Shown: positions 41,459-51,190 of the stretch, piece after piece
Numbering within the stretch: position 1 is the stretch's first letter
Layout of the letters: each line of letters opens with the position of its first letter
NCBI GenBank assembly: GCA_965200505.1
Contig: OZ241343.1
Coordinates: 1,426,001-1,490,000 of the forward strand
DNA length: 64,000 nucleotides
Direction of reading: 5' to 3'
Source of the DNA: VXNE01 sp965200505
GTDB lineage: Bacteria; Pseudomonadota; Gammaproteobacteria; Pseudomonadales; Azotimanducaceae
Program-made: the position numbers and the translations under genes
The notes under the pieces: model-generated
What the model was told of the DNA's origin: nothing
The model's database searches: none
The model's input: the letters and a program-made list of their open reading frames with translations, nothing else

Positions 41459-44351
41459 CGCATCAGGGCACAGGCGTGGGTGCGTTGATGCAAATGGCAC
41501 AAGGCCGCCCTTCACGCAACGCATGGGGCACGGCCCGTTTCCCGGCCTCGGCGCTTGGGTGTCCGCAGGTGCCTTCACGCTCTGGTTCGCACTCGCGGCG
41601 GTGGTTGGGCCGTCCGCGGCCGCCCAAGAGGCGTTCGAAGGCGTGGAGGAGGTCGTGGTATCCGTCGGTACCCGCCGCCAAGCACGCTCCGCGGCAGATT
41701 CCGTGGCGCCGGTGGACGCCGTGGGCAGCGATGACTTCACCGATCACGCCACTTCGGACATCTCGGACATCATCAGGATGTTGGTGCCGGCCTACAACGT
41801 GAACACCCAGCCCATCTCCGATGGCGGCACCATCGTGCGCCCGGCGAACCTGCGCGGCCTGTCGCCAGACCAAACGCTGGTGCTGCTGAACGGCAAGCGC
41901 CGCCATCGCGCCGCGGTGATCACGTTCTTGGGCGGTGGCCTCGCCGATGGCGCGCAGGGGCCCGATGTGGGCGTGTTTCCCGCCATCGGCTTGAAGCAGG
42001 TGGAAGTGCTGCGCGACGGGGCGGCGTCGCAATATGGCTCGGACGCCATCGCCGGCGTCATCAACTTCGTGTTGCGGGACGATCCCGAGGGCGGCGCCTT
42101 CGAAGTGAAGGCCGGCTCCACCTACACTGGCGACGGCGACAACTACCAAGTGGCCGGCAACATCGGCCTGCCGCTGGGCGCCGACGGCTTCGTCAACCTA
42201 TCGGTGGAATACGGCGAAACCGACGGCACCATCCGTTCCGTGCAACGCGCCGACGCCGCCAGCCTCATCGGTGCCGGCTACACGGAAGTCACCGACATCC
42301 GCGTCAACGGCATCACACGCAAGGTGACGCAAATCTGGGGGCAACCCGAAATCCTGGACAGCGTGAAGTTCTTCGCCAACTCCGCCTATGAGTTCGGCGC
42401 CGCGGCGGAACTCTACGCTTTTGGCAACTACGCCGAGCGCACGGTGGATGGCGGCTTCTTCTTCCGCAACCCGACGCGCCGCCCCGGCATCTTCGAGGGC
42501 CCCCGCGTCAATCCGGCGAACGGCAACCCGGTGGTGGTGGGCGCGGACCGCGTGGCGCGGGACGCCCTCACCGGCGCCATCGTCGCCGAACCCGCCGCCT
42601 CGGTGCGCGTTGGCGACCTCACCGGCAACGACCGCGGCGATTGCCCAGCCGGCATCCCGCTCACGGCAGCGGGCGGCCTGTTGCCGGATGCGGGCATATT
42701 GGCCAGTGTGCAGGCGGACGACAACTGCTTCTCCTTCATCGAGCGCTTTCCGGGCGGGTTCGTGCCGCGCTTCGGCGGCGACAGCACAGACGTTGGGGTG
42801 GTGGTGGGCTTGCGCGGTCTCTTGAACATCGGCACCGGGCTCTTCTACGACGTGAGCTACTCCTACGGCTACAACGAGATCGATTACTACATTCGCAACA
42901 CGGTGAACGCGAGTTTGGGGCCGGCCTCGCCCACGGCGTTCGACCCGGGCGCCTATGAGCAGATCGACACCAACTTCAACATGGATTTCTCCTACGAGCT
43001 GCCCATCGCCGCCCTGCATCAAGATCTGCACATCGCCGCAGGGTTCGAGCGACGGGAGGAGCGGTTCGACGTCTCCGCCGGCGAGCCGGCTTCCTACGCG
43101 CTCGGCCCGCTGACCCGACCCTCGCCGGCGTTTCCCGGCGGCCAAGGCTTCTCTTCAAGCTCCAACGGCTTCGGCGGCTTCACGGCCAGCACCTCGAACA
43201 CCGAGGACAACATCGCCGCCTATGTGGACGTGGAGGCGGAATTGACCGCGAATGTGACCGTGCAGGGCGCCTTGCGTTGGGAGGACTACAGCCACTTCGG
43301 CAGCACGACGAACTACAAGCTCGGCGCACTGTGGCGGGCCGGGGAGCGCCTCACCCTGCGTGGCACGTACTCCACCGGCTTTCGGGCGCCCACCGCGGGG
43401 CAAGCGAACGTCACCAACGTGACCACCGCGTTCGCCGGCAATGTCATCACGGACGAAGGCACCCTGCCGCTCAGCAGCGCCGCCGGGCGATTCGTGAACG
43501 CGGAGCTGGGCGGGCGCTTCTCGTTGCACGCCGAGGAGGCGCGCAACCTCTCCATCGGCGCTTCCTTCTGGATCGGCGACATCGACATCACCTTGGATTA
43601 CTTCAACATCGAGGTGGAAGACCGCATCGCCATCTCGGAACAGCAGGATTTTCGCGGCCTCTTGGTGGCCGCCGGGCTGCGCAACGGCCTGTCGCTGGCG
43701 GACATGGAAGTGACCGCGGACGCCAATGGCGATGGCGCCATCGATGCCGCTGACGCGGAGACCAGCCGGGTGCTCAACACCTTGAACAGCGCTGGTGTGC
43801 TGAACGCCGCGGACTTCGCCGGTTCCGAGGATCTGTCCACCGTGGGCTTCTTCACCAACGACTTCGACACCAAGACGCAAGGCCTGGACCTAGTGGCCAG
43901 TTGGCGCCTTGAGCACGACACCGGCGTGACAGACTTGGCCTTGGCCTTGAATTACACGGACACGGAGGTGACGCGGGTCGGCGGCTTGGCACCCACGCGG
44001 CGTCGGCAGCTGGAGGAGACCATCCCCAAGTGGAAGGGCCACGTGTCCGCCCGCCACCATCGGGGCGATTGGCGCTTCCTCGCCCGCCTCAACTTCCACG
44101 GCGACTATGCCGAAGCCCACTTGGACGATCCCTTGCGCTGGATCGAGCCAGGCGGCGAGATCACCTTGGATGTGGAAGCGGGCTACTCGATTTCGGATCG
44201 TTGGGAAGTGATGGCCGGCACCGCCAACGTGTTCGACGACTTCCCCAAACAGCACCGCTACGCCACCCACGCGGGCTCAAAGTACCCCACCACAGCCCCC
44301 TTCGGCCTCTCCGGCGGGCAGTACTACCTGAAGATGCGCTACGGCTATTGA
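41451..44351 (+). CDS. Large TonB-dependent outer-membrane receptor
   Basis: A 966-aa receptor with a long signal region, a TonB-box-like VEEVVVSVGTRRQ, a plug (NLRGLSPDQTLVLLNGKRRHR, then VEVLRDGAASQYGSDAIAGV) and a barrel ending in YLKMRYGY. The plug pattern resembles the class taking up larger organic ligands, such as glycans or vitamin B12-like compounds, but the ligand is open. ATG 41451 has AGGAG 9 nt upstream and overlaps the ilvD stop. ATG 41523 begins a more normal signal peptide (MGHGPFPGLGAWVSAG) and is the alternative. Confidence 0.88.
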   Translation: MANASGHRRGCVDANGTRPPFTQRMGHGPFPGLGAWVSAGAFTLWFALAAVVGPSAAAQEAFEGVEEVVVSVGTRRQARSAADSVAPVDAVGSDDFTDHATSDISDIIRMLVPAYNVNTQPISDGGTIVRPANLRGLSPDQTLVLLNGKRRHRAAVITFLGGGLADGAQGPDVGVFPAIGLKQVEVLRDGAASQYGSDAIAGVINFVLRDDPEGGAFEVKAGSTYTGDGDNYQVAGNIGLPLGADGFVNLSVEYGETDGTIRSVQRADAASLIGAGYTEVTDIRVNGITRKVTQIWGQPEILDSVKFFANSAYEFGAAAELYAFGNYAERTVDGGFFFRNPTRRPGIFEGPRVNPANGNPVVVGADRVARDALTGAIVAEPAASVRVGDLTGNDRGDCPAGIPLTAAGGLLPDAGILASVQADDNCFSFIERFPGGFVPRFGGDSTDVGVVVGLRGLLNIGTGLFYDVSYSYGYNEIDYYIRNTVNASLGPASPTAFDPGAYEQIDTNFNMDFSYELPIAALHQDLHIAAGFERREERFDVSAGEPASYALGPLTRPSPAFPGGQGFSSSSNGFGGFTASTSNTEDNIAAYVDVEAELTANVTVQGALRWEDYSHFGSTTNYKLGALWRAGERLTLRGTYSTGFRAPTAGQANVTNVTTAFAGNVITDEGTLPLSSAAGRFVNAELGGRFSLHAEEARNLSIGASFWIGDIDITLDYFNIEVEDRIAISEQQDFRGLLVAAGLRNGLSLADMEVTADANGDGAIDAADAETSRVLNTLNSAGVLNAADFAGSEDLSTVGFFTNDFDTKTQGLDLVASWRLEHDTGVTDLALALNYTDTEVTRVGGLAPTRRRQLEETIPKWKGHVSARHHRGDWRFLARLNFHGDYAEAHLDDPLRWIEPGGEITLDVEAGYSISDRWEVMAGTANVFDDFPKQHRYATHAGSKYPTTAPFGLSGGQYYLKMRYGY

Positions 44352-44369
44352 AGGCCATCGAGTAACGGC

Positions 44370-45488
44370 ATGAGCGAAGCATTGCTGGACTTCGGCGTGG
44401 AGGCGGGCGTTCGACTGCGAAACCGCCGGTGGCACGACCATCCGCTGATCCCCTCTTGGGTTGACATCCGCAGCGTGGGGCTGGACCAGTTCTACACCCG
44501 GCCCGAAATCGCGCGGCAATGCCATTGGGACCTGTTGGCCGTAATGGCGGACGACTCGGCGCCGGTGGACACCTATACGTTCATCGAACCTAGCGCGGGG
44601 AACGGTGCATTCTTCGACTTGCTGCCGAAAACGCGTCGGATTGGCATTGACGTGGCGCCGGCAAGATCAGACTTGCTTTGTGAAGACTTCCTCTCGTGGA
44701 CGCCTGCTGGCGAGCGATTCGCGGTGGTCGGCAATCCACCGTTCGGGTATCGGGCGTGGCTGGCGCTCGCCTTCGTGAATCACGCGGCCACCTTTGCTGA
44801 TTACGTCGGCTTGATTCTGCCCATGGCTTTCCAAAGCGATGGCAAGGGCAGCCCGAAGCATCGGGTGAGGGGGCTGCGCCTGCTTCGTTCCGAGACGCTC
44901 CCGCAAGATTGCTTCGTGAACGCGGATGGCAAGCCAGTCAAGATAAATGCCTTGTGGCAGGTGTGGCAACGGGGAGTGAACAATCACCGCCCGGCGCAGA
45001 CATGCAACGAGTGGATTGACCTGTTCACCGTGGACATGCGCAAGGAGCGGCTCTGCGGACAGGAGCGGATGCGCGAGGCGGACTGGTTCCTGCAGCGGAC
45101 GTTCTACGGTGAGGAAGGGCCGCGCCTCGTTCGAGACTTCGGCGAGGTTCGCTATGTGTGCGGCTATGGCATAGTCATGCATAAGCGCAAGCGTGAGCTG
45201 GCGGCGGCATTGAACAAGACGGACTGGCGACGCTACAGCAATCTGGCCGCGCACAACTGCCGCCACATCAGCATGTACCACATCCGGCGTGCGTTGACGG
45301 ACGCGGGGTTCGTCGATTCCACTAAGTGCAAAAGCAGTCATCTTGAGATTACGACGGGCCAGCCGCGACGGCCCTCCATCGCGCTGTCCGACCCCAGCTC
45401 TACCGAGTCGATGCCTCATGGACGAAATCCACCAAGAACTTCACGTTGTCCACCGGTGTGGTGGGGAGGATGCCGTGGCCCAAGTTGA
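44370..45488 (+). CDS. Orphan class I SAM DNA methyltransferase (adenine N6 type)
   Basis: About 372 aa. LDQFYTRPEIARQC is a frequent lead-in of DNA methylases. Motif I is EPSAGNGAFFDLLP (about 72-85), followed by the acidic loop RIGIDVAP, and motif IV is NPPFG (about 122-126), pointing to N6-adenine methylation. No endonuclease or specificity gene adjoins, so it is solitary. The last 30 residues are antisense to the end of hemE (89-nt tail-to-tail overlap), lack family character and probably arose by loss of an earlier stop. It could instead modify RNA or another nucleic acid. Confidence 0.72.
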   Translation: MSEALLDFGVEAGVRLRNRRWHDHPLIPSWVDIRSVGLDQFYTRPEIARQCHWDLLAVMADDSAPVDTYTFIEPSAGNGAFFDLLPKTRRIGIDVAPARSDLLCEDFLSWTPAGERFAVVGNPPFGYRAWLALAFVNHAATFADYVGLILPMAFQSDGKGSPKHRVRGLRLLRSETLPQDCFVNADGKPVKINALWQVWQRGVNNHRPAQTCNEWIDLFTVDMRKERLCGQERMREADWFLQRTFYGEEGPRLVRDFGEVRYVCGYGIVMHKRKRELAAALNKTDWRRYSNLAAHNCRHISMYHIRRALTDAGFVDSTKCKSSHLEITTGQPRRPSIALSDPSSTESMPHGRNPPRTSRCPPVWWGGCRGPS

Positions 45489-46422
45489 AGATGTGGCCGG
45501 CTCGTCCGTTCGCTTCGGCGAGCACCGCCCGGGCGTGGGCTTCCACCGTGGCGCGGTCCGCGCATAGCGCCACCGGGTCCATGTTGCCTTGCACGGCCTT
45601 CGTGCCAAGCCTGCGCCATGTGGCGGCGAGGGGTGTGCGCCAATCCAGCGCCAGGAGGTCTGGCCCCGTGTCGAACATCGCGTCCACTAGGTGTGCATTG
45701 CCGGTGCCGAAGTAAATCACGGGAACACGGCCGCCGATGCGCGCCATCAGCCGCGCCGTGTGGGGTTTCACGTAACGCTCGTAGTCCGCGAGGGATAGGC
45801 AGCCCACCCAACTGTCGAACAGCTGAATGGCGTGGGCGCCGCTGTCCACCTGCAGTGCCACATAGCCGGCGATGGCGTCCACCAACTTGGCCATCAGCCC
45901 ATGCCAAGCCGCGGGTGCCGAGTACATCATGCGCTTCACCCGCTCGTAGTTGCGTGAACCTTGGCCTTCGATGGCGTAGGAGGCGAGGGTGAACGGCGCC
46001 CCGGCGAAGCCGATGAGGGGGACGTCCCGGGGCAGATCGGCGAGGGTGCGGCGGATGGTCTCGGCGATGTAGGGCGTGGCTTCCTCGGCCGGCGGCACCG
46101 CGAGCCGCTCCACATCCGCCGCGCACCGCACCGGCCGCTCGAACACCGGCCCGACGCCGGGCTTGTAATCCAAGTTCAACCCCATCGGGATGAGCATGGG
46201 CAGGAGGTCCGCGAACACGATGGCGGCGTCCACGCCCAGGATGCGCTGGGCGTCAATGGTGGCCCGTGCGGCAAGTTCTGGCGTGGTGAAGAAGGTGAGG
46301 CTCGCCGTGTCGCCCTTCAGGGCATGGTATTCGGGCATGTAGCGCCCCGCTTGGCGGTGCAGCCAGATGGGCGTGTAGTCCGTTGGCTCGCCGCGGCAAG
46401 CCTTGAGGAAGGCGGAGTTCAA
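45400..46422 (-). CDS. hemE: Uroporphyrinogen decarboxylase
   Basis: A 340-aa enzyme converting uroporphyrinogen III to coproporphyrinogen III in haem synthesis. It has the N-terminal signature PIWLHRQAGRYMPEY and the second signature GFAGAPFTLASYAIEG, and ends with FNLGHGILPTTPVDNV. The start is TTG (LNSAFLKACRG); no ATG precedes the conserved part. The gene begins 7 nt after the fabV stop. Confidence 0.96.
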   Translation of the reverse strand: MNSAFLKACRGEPTDYTPIWLHRQAGRYMPEYHALKGDTASLTFFTTPELAARATIDAQRILGVDAAIVFADLLPMLIPMGLNLDYKPGVGPVFERPVRCAADVERLAVPPAEEATPYIAETIRRTLADLPRDVPLIGFAGAPFTLASYAIEGQGSRNYERVKRMMYSAPAAWHGLMAKLVDAIAGYVALQVDSGAHAIQLFDSWVGCLSLADYERYVKPHTARLMARIGGRVPVIYFGTGNAHLVDAMFDTGPDLLALDWRTPLAATWRRLGTKAVQGNMDPVALCADRATVEAHARAVLAEANGRAGHIFNLGHGILPTTPVDNVKFLVDFVHEASTR

Positions 46423-46429
46423 GGTGCGG

Positions 46430-47605
46430 TCAGGGTTGGTCGAGGGTTGGCGAAACGTCTGCTTCGTAGTTCACGCCGGCCATGCCGAAACCGAAGATCT
46501 TAAGGAAATCCTCGCGGATGCCCTTGAGGTCGGCGAGCTTGGCCACGTTCTTCGTCGTCACCATAGACCAGCGCTCGCGCACTTTGGCCTGCACATGGGG
46601 GGCGAGTTCCCAATCATCCATGCGTATGCGGCCGGCCGAGTCCAAGTTCGGCTTGTCCCCACCATAGAGGCCGGTGCGGAACAGGCGGTTGATGTGGGCG
46701 AGACAATCTTCGTGGGTGCCTTGTTTCTTCATCACGTCGAACAACAGCGAGAAGTAAAGCGGCACCACCGGAATGGCCGAACTCGCCTGCGTGACCACGG
46801 CCTTCAGCACCGCCACCCGGGCGTCGCCGCCCAAGGGCGCCAAGCGTTCGCGGATGGCGGCGGCGGCGCGGTCCAAATCCTCCTTGGCCTTGCCCAACGT
46901 GGCCTGCCAATAGATGGGCCAAGTCAGCTCGCTGCCGATGTAGGTGTAGGAAACGGTCTTGCAGCCCGGCGCCAGCGCGTCCGCGGCCAAGAGCGCCTCC
47001 ACCCAGAACTCCCAATCCTCGCCGCCCATCACGGCCACCGTGTCCGCCACTTCCGCATCCGTCGCGGGTTCCAGCGCCACTTCATGCACTTCGCCGGTGG
47101 CTTGGTTCAGCGTCTTGACGTGGAATGTCTCCCCCAACGGCTTGATGACGGAGCGATGCGTCACGCCGGTGCACGGGTGCCGCCGCACCGGCGCCGCGAG
47201 GCTATACACGAAGAGGTCGATTTGCCCAAACGTCTCGCGCACTTCGGCCACCGCCCGCGCCCGCGTCTCATCGGCGAAGGCGTCGCCGTCCAGGGTGCGG
47301 GCGTAGAGGCCACGTTCGGCCGCGATGGCCTCAAAGGCCGCATTGTTGTACCAACCCGCCGAGGCGGTGCGGGTGGGCGTCGGCGCCTTCTCCAAGGAAA
47401 CGCCCAAGGTGTCCGCCCGCCCGCCGAACGCCGCCATGATGCGCGACGCCAATCCGTAGCCGGCCGATGCGCCCACCACCAACGCCTTCGTGGGACGGCT
47501 CACCAAGGGCGACACGCGCCTGACTTGATCGAGCACGTTGGCTGCGCAACCGGTTGGATGCGCGGTGGTGCAGATGAAGCCACGCACACGGGGTTTGACG
47601 ATCAT
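46430..47605 (-). CDS. fabV: Trans-2-enoyl-ACP/CoA reductase FabV
   Basis: A 391-aa NADH-dependent reductase for the last step of each fatty-acid elongation cycle. It has the N-terminal VKPRVRGFICTTAHPTGC, the cofactor loop VVGASAGYGLASR and the FabV-specific Y232-x8-K241 spacing in place of the Y-x6-K of FabI. FabV enzymes are typically insensitive to triclosan. Length is typical. The gene is upstream of hemE with only 7 nt between, so they are probably cotranscribed. Confidence 0.96.
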   Translation of the reverse strand: MIVKPRVRGFICTTAHPTGCAANVLDQVRRVSPLVSRPTKALVVGASAGYGLASRIMAAFGGRADTLGVSLEKAPTPTRTASAGWYNNAAFEAIAAERGLYARTLDGDAFADETRARAVAEVRETFGQIDLFVYSLAAPVRRHPCTGVTHRSVIKPLGETFHVKTLNQATGEVHEVALEPATDAEVADTVAVMGGEDWEFWVEALLAADALAPGCKTVSYTYIGSELTWPIYWQATLGKAKEDLDRAAAAIRERLAPLGGDARVAVLKAVVTQASSAIPVVPLYFSLLFDVMKKQGTHEDCLAHINRLFRTGLYGGDKPNLDSAGRIRMDDWELAPHVQAKVRERWSMVTTKNVAKLADLKGIREDFLKIFGFGMAGVNYEADVSPTLDQP

Positions 47606-47641
47606 CGGGGTAGTCTGCCATGTTTCGCGTGGGCGCGGTCG

Positions 47642-48646
47642 CTAGTGGTTGGTGGGCGTCGGGTCCGCGCCTGCCGCGGGCCCCTCGGCCAGTCCATTCG
47701 CCACCGCTTGACGCATGGCCGCCGCCACGTCGATCACCCAAGGGCCATCGCGGCGGATGGACACCGTCGCGGCGAGGCCCGGGCGCAGCCGGTGGTCCCG
47801 ATCTCCGTCCAACGCCAACACGCCGTCGCCTTGGAAGACCACCGGCGTGTCGAACGGGATGCGCGTGACGCGCTCCACCTGCACACGCTCGAACAGGCCC
47901 GGCGAAAGCGGCGCCGCCACCGTTCTGCCCGGCCCCATTTCCACCAGCAAGCCCGCGTCATCCCCAGCTTCCACGATCTCTAGCAGCCCGCCGATGGGCG
48001 ACATGCCGATGGCGTCCGGTTCCGCCCGCGTGAGCAACAGCCGGCGCAGCTTGCCGGCATCGAAGGGCAGGAAGTTGCCGACGAAATCCCCCTCCAGAAA
48101 GGCGGCGTCGATCAGGCCCACGTCTGCCACACCATTCGGCAGGCGCACATGCAACCGCTTGCACCGCTGCGCCGCGTTCGTGAGGCGGCCACGGGCGCCG
48201 AGGCCCGCCACCATGCCCGCGATGGTGGGCTCCACCAGGGTGGGGAACACGTTGTTGGTGCCGGTGGAGAGAGGAATCAACGTCACGTCCGGCGCGTGGC
48301 GGGCGATGGCGCGGTTGGTGCCGTCGCCGCCCAAGGAGACGATGTGATCCACGCCTTGGGCCAGAAACGCCGCCACCGCGGCCTCGGTGTCCGCGGCGCT
48401 GTGGGTGAGCGGTGTGCTGAGCACATGCACCCGCGCCGAGAGCGGCATCAGCGACAGGGCCAGCGACGCGATGCGAAACGGCTCTTGAGTGACGTAGATG
48501 TGTTCGACGCCCACCGCATCCGCGCCGGCGGCGATGCGCGCCACGATGTCGCGCTTCGCCTCGTGGGTCATGTTGGAAGCCCGCGCCGCCAGCCGCCGCA
48601 CATCGCGGCCGGACATCGGGTTCACGCAGATGGCGATGGCGGACAT
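47642..48646 (-). CDS. NAD kinase-like / AcoX family protein
   Basis: A 334-aa protein of the ATP-NAD kinase/diacylglycerol kinase fold. It starts IAICVNPMSGRDVRRL, has the nucleotide motif SLGGDGTNRA near residue 104 and IPLSTGTNNVFP near 122-134. The C-terminal half is all-beta, as in the fold. AcoX-like members occur near acetoin genes in some bacteria, but not here; phosphate acceptor unknown. It may be cotranscribed with the fabV gene 36 nt downstream. Confidence 0.78.
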   Translation of the reverse strand: MSAIAICVNPMSGRDVRRLAARASNMTHEAKRDIVARIAAGADAVGVEHIYVTQEPFRIASLALSLMPLSARVHVLSTPLTHSAADTEAAVAAFLAQGVDHIVSLGGDGTNRAIARHAPDVTLIPLSTGTNNVFPTLVEPTIAGMVAGLGARGRLTNAAQRCKRLHVRLPNGVADVGLIDAAFLEGDFVGNFLPFDAGKLRRLLLTRAEPDAIGMSPIGGLLEIVEAGDDAGLLVEMGPGRTVAAPLSPGLFERVQVERVTRIPFDTPVVFQGDGVLALDGDRDHRLRPGLAATVSIRRDGPWVIDVAAAMRQAVANGLAEGPAAGADPTPTNH

Positions 48647-48671
48647 GGGGGCGCGGCGCGGGGAGAGGGCG

Positions 48672-50651
48672 CTAATCCAGCACCTGGCGCTTCAGGAACA
48701 GCACCGTGGCCGCCAACTCGTAGTCACGGTTCACCTTCTTGCGGAAGCCGTGCCCCTCGTCCCGCGCCACCACATACCACACCGGCACGCCACGCGCCTT
48801 GAGCGCCGCCACCATCTGTTCGCTCTCGCTGGCCGGCACACGCGGGTCGTTCAAGCCTTGCGAGACGAAAAGCGGCTGGGTGATCCGCGCCACTTGATTG
48901 AGCGGCGAGATGCGCGTCAGGAACTCACGCATGGCCGGGTCCCGCTCGTCACCATACTCGGCGCGGCGGAGCTCACGCCGGTAGCCTTGCGTCGTTTCCA
49001 GGAACGTCACGAAGTTGCTGATGCCCACGCGGTCGATGCCGGCGCGCAGCCGGTCGCCGAAATGCACCAGCGACGCCAAGGCCATGTAGCCGCCGTAGGA
49101 GCCGCCCATCACCGCCACCCGGCTCGCATCCAAGCGCTCTTCCTGCGCGATCCAATCCAGCAGGGCGCCGATGTCGCGCACGCTGTCCTCGCGCAGGTAG
49201 CCGTTGTCCAGTTTGAGCCATGTCTTGCCGTAGCCGCTGGAGCCGCGCACGTTCGGCGCGACCACCGCCATGCCCAGCTCGTTGACGAAGAACTGCGTGG
49301 CGGGGGAGAACCGGGGGCGATATTGGCTCTCCGGGCCGCCGTGGATGTCGATGAGCACCGGATGTGGCGCTTCGCCACGGGGGTGGAAGACGAATGCCGG
49401 GATGCGTCGGCCATCGAAAGTGGGGTAGCTCACGAGTTCCGGCGCCACTCGCCACACGCTGGCGAGGCCGCCCAGCTCGCTCTGTGTCCACCGCGTGAGG
49501 GATCGAGTGGCGAAATCGACCGCGTAAACATCCCCCGGCATTTGTGCGCGATTGAGCACAAAGCCCAACCGTTCGCCTTGGCTCGTGAAGGCGAGGGAGT
49601 GGATCAGCCCTTGCGGAATGGCCGGCAGCGGCAAGGGCATCCGGCTTGGCAGGCTCAGCACATGCAGCCGGCCCAAGCCGCCCTCGTTGGCCACGAACGC
49701 GAGCTTGGCGCCGTCTGGCGAGAGGACGAACGCCTCCACATCCCAATCCAAGCCCGCCGTGAGGTGGGTGAGCGCACCGTTCTCGACGCGCAGCTGGTGG
49801 AGGCCCACAAACTCACCGCCCAAATCCGCGGCGAGGTAGAGGTCCTCGCCGCCGGCGCCGTAGCGCGCATCGCGGATGGACACCGCGCCGGCATCCGCCA
49901 AGAGCCGCCGCAGGGCACCACTCTCGAGGTGTACCTCAAAGAGCCGGGATTCGTTGATGGAGATGTACTGGATCAGCAGGAGCCGCATCTCGTCCGGTGA
50001 CCAATCCGCGGCGTACCAACCCGGCCCGCGCCCCGCGACGGCGATGCCACTCTCCCCGCCCGGTGCCCCGCAGCCGCCCGACGGATCATCATTGGCATCG
50101 CTTAGTGTGCGCGTGTGGATGTCCCAATCCGCTCCGCTGTGCCCGGTCACCGTGTAGGCAAAGCGGCAGCCGCCGGGCGCCCACGTCACGCCTGAGTAGC
50201 GCGATTTGCCGTCCGTCAAGAGGGTGGCGGCGCCGGTTTCAAGGTCGTGCCAGAAGAGTTGGTGGAACTCGCCGCCGCCCACATCCCGGGCGAAGACGAA
50301 ACCCCTGGCCTGCGGGTTCGGGCTGACCGCGGCATCCCACACCGGCTCCTTGCCAAACGTGAGTTGGCGGCGCATGCCAAGGGGCGCATTGACGCGATGT
50401 AGTTGCGAGACTTCGCCAAACCGCGTGGCGATGAGCGCGGCATCACCCAACCAGCCAAGGAAGCCCGCCGAACGCGCGTTCTGGTAGGCGTTGAGGCGCG
50501 CCGTGAGGTCGGCCGGAATGGGCGGCACCCCGTCGAGCACCAGCTGGCCGCGCACGACTGGCTCCGCCAAGACCGGCGAAGGCCATAGGGCAAACGCCGT
50601 CGCCACGCCCAGCGCCACGCGGCCCCACGCCCTGCGAAGAGCGCATCTCAT
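48672..50651 (-). CDS. Secreted S9 family prolyl-oligopeptidase-like peptidase
   Basis: A 659-aa serine peptidase. Signal peptide about 1-29 (ends PVLA). A seven-bladed propeller (about 50-390) guards an alpha/beta-hydrolase domain with Ser518 in GGSYGGYM, Asp602 in LNDPRVP and His634 in DEGHGF. The preceding DIHGGPESQYRP is the S9 oxyanion region. It probably trims short peptides in the periplasm as a dipeptidyl- or acylaminoacyl-peptidase; which is not decidable. ATGA overlap with folA. Confidence 0.9.
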   Translation of the reverse strand: MRCALRRAWGRVALGVATAFALWPSPVLAEPVVRGQLVLDGVPPIPADLTARLNAYQNARSAGFLGWLGDAALIATRFGEVSQLHRVNAPLGMRRQLTFGKEPVWDAAVSPNPQARGFVFARDVGGGEFHQLFWHDLETGAATLLTDGKSRYSGVTWAPGGCRFAYTVTGHSGADWDIHTRTLSDANDDPSGGCGAPGGESGIAVAGRGPGWYAADWSPDEMRLLLIQYISINESRLFEVHLESGALRRLLADAGAVSIRDARYGAGGEDLYLAADLGGEFVGLHQLRVENGALTHLTAGLDWDVEAFVLSPDGAKLAFVANEGGLGRLHVLSLPSRMPLPLPAIPQGLIHSLAFTSQGERLGFVLNRAQMPGDVYAVDFATRSLTRWTQSELGGLASVWRVAPELVSYPTFDGRRIPAFVFHPRGEAPHPVLIDIHGGPESQYRPRFSPATQFFVNELGMAVVAPNVRGSSGYGKTWLKLDNGYLREDSVRDIGALLDWIAQEERLDASRVAVMGGSYGGYMALASLVHFGDRLRAGIDRVGISNFVTFLETTQGYRRELRRAEYGDERDPAMREFLTRISPLNQVARITQPLFVSQGLNDPRVPASESEQMVAALKARGVPVWYVVARDEGHGFRKKVNRDYELAATVLFLKRQVLD

Positions 50652-51187
50652 CGCTTTGCTCCCCGCGTGGCGGACCCGTCCACCACAGGGATTCGATCCA
50701 ATATGCGCACCGTGAAGGGATAGGCGTGCTCCGCATCCGCCGCAAAGTCCTCCGTGGAGACCACGCGGTAATCGTTGAACTCAAGCGGCGGGAAGAAGGT
50801 GTCGCCTTCGAGCTCCGCATCGATCAAGGTGGCGTAAAGCCGATCTGCTCTCGGCGCCGCCAGCGCGTAGATGTCCGCCCCGCCGGCGATGAAGCACTCG
50901 TGCTTCCCGTCCCGCTCGCAGTGCGCCGCGGCAAGGCGCAGGGCACCGTCCAAATCCGCCGCGACGCTGGCGCCCGGATAGTCGCGCCCACTGCGGCTGA
51001 GGACGATGTTGGCCCGGCCCGGCAGCGGCCCATCCAGCGTCTCGAATGTCCGCCGCCCCATGATGACCGGCTTGCCGAGCGTCACGGACTTGAAGAACGC
51101 CAAATCCTTCGGCAGGTGCCAAGGCAGGCCATCGCCTCGCCCGATGACGCGGTTCTTGGCCATGGCCCAGATCATGGAAACCCGCAT
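50648..51187 (-). CDS. folA: Dihydrofolate reductase
   Basis: A 179-aa enzyme regenerating tetrahydrofolate with NADPH, needed by the adjacent ThyA. The core is standard: VIGRGDGLPWHLPKDLAFFK, VIMGRRTFETL and FIAGGADIYALA. The C-terminus runs about 15 residues past the 159-aa E. coli enzyme with a polar tail (VDGSATRGAKR). The gene follows thyA by 3 nt and overlaps the S9 peptidase start by 4 nt. Confidence 0.96.
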   Translation of the reverse strand: MRVSMIWAMAKNRVIGRGDGLPWHLPKDLAFFKSVTLGKPVIMGRRTFETLDGPLPGRANIVLSRSGRDYPGASVAADLDGALRLAAAHCERDGKHECFIAGGADIYALAAPRADRLYATLIDAELEGDTFFPPLEFNDYRVVSTEDFAADAEHAYPFTVRILDRIPVVDGSATRGAKR

Positions 51188-51190
51188 GAC

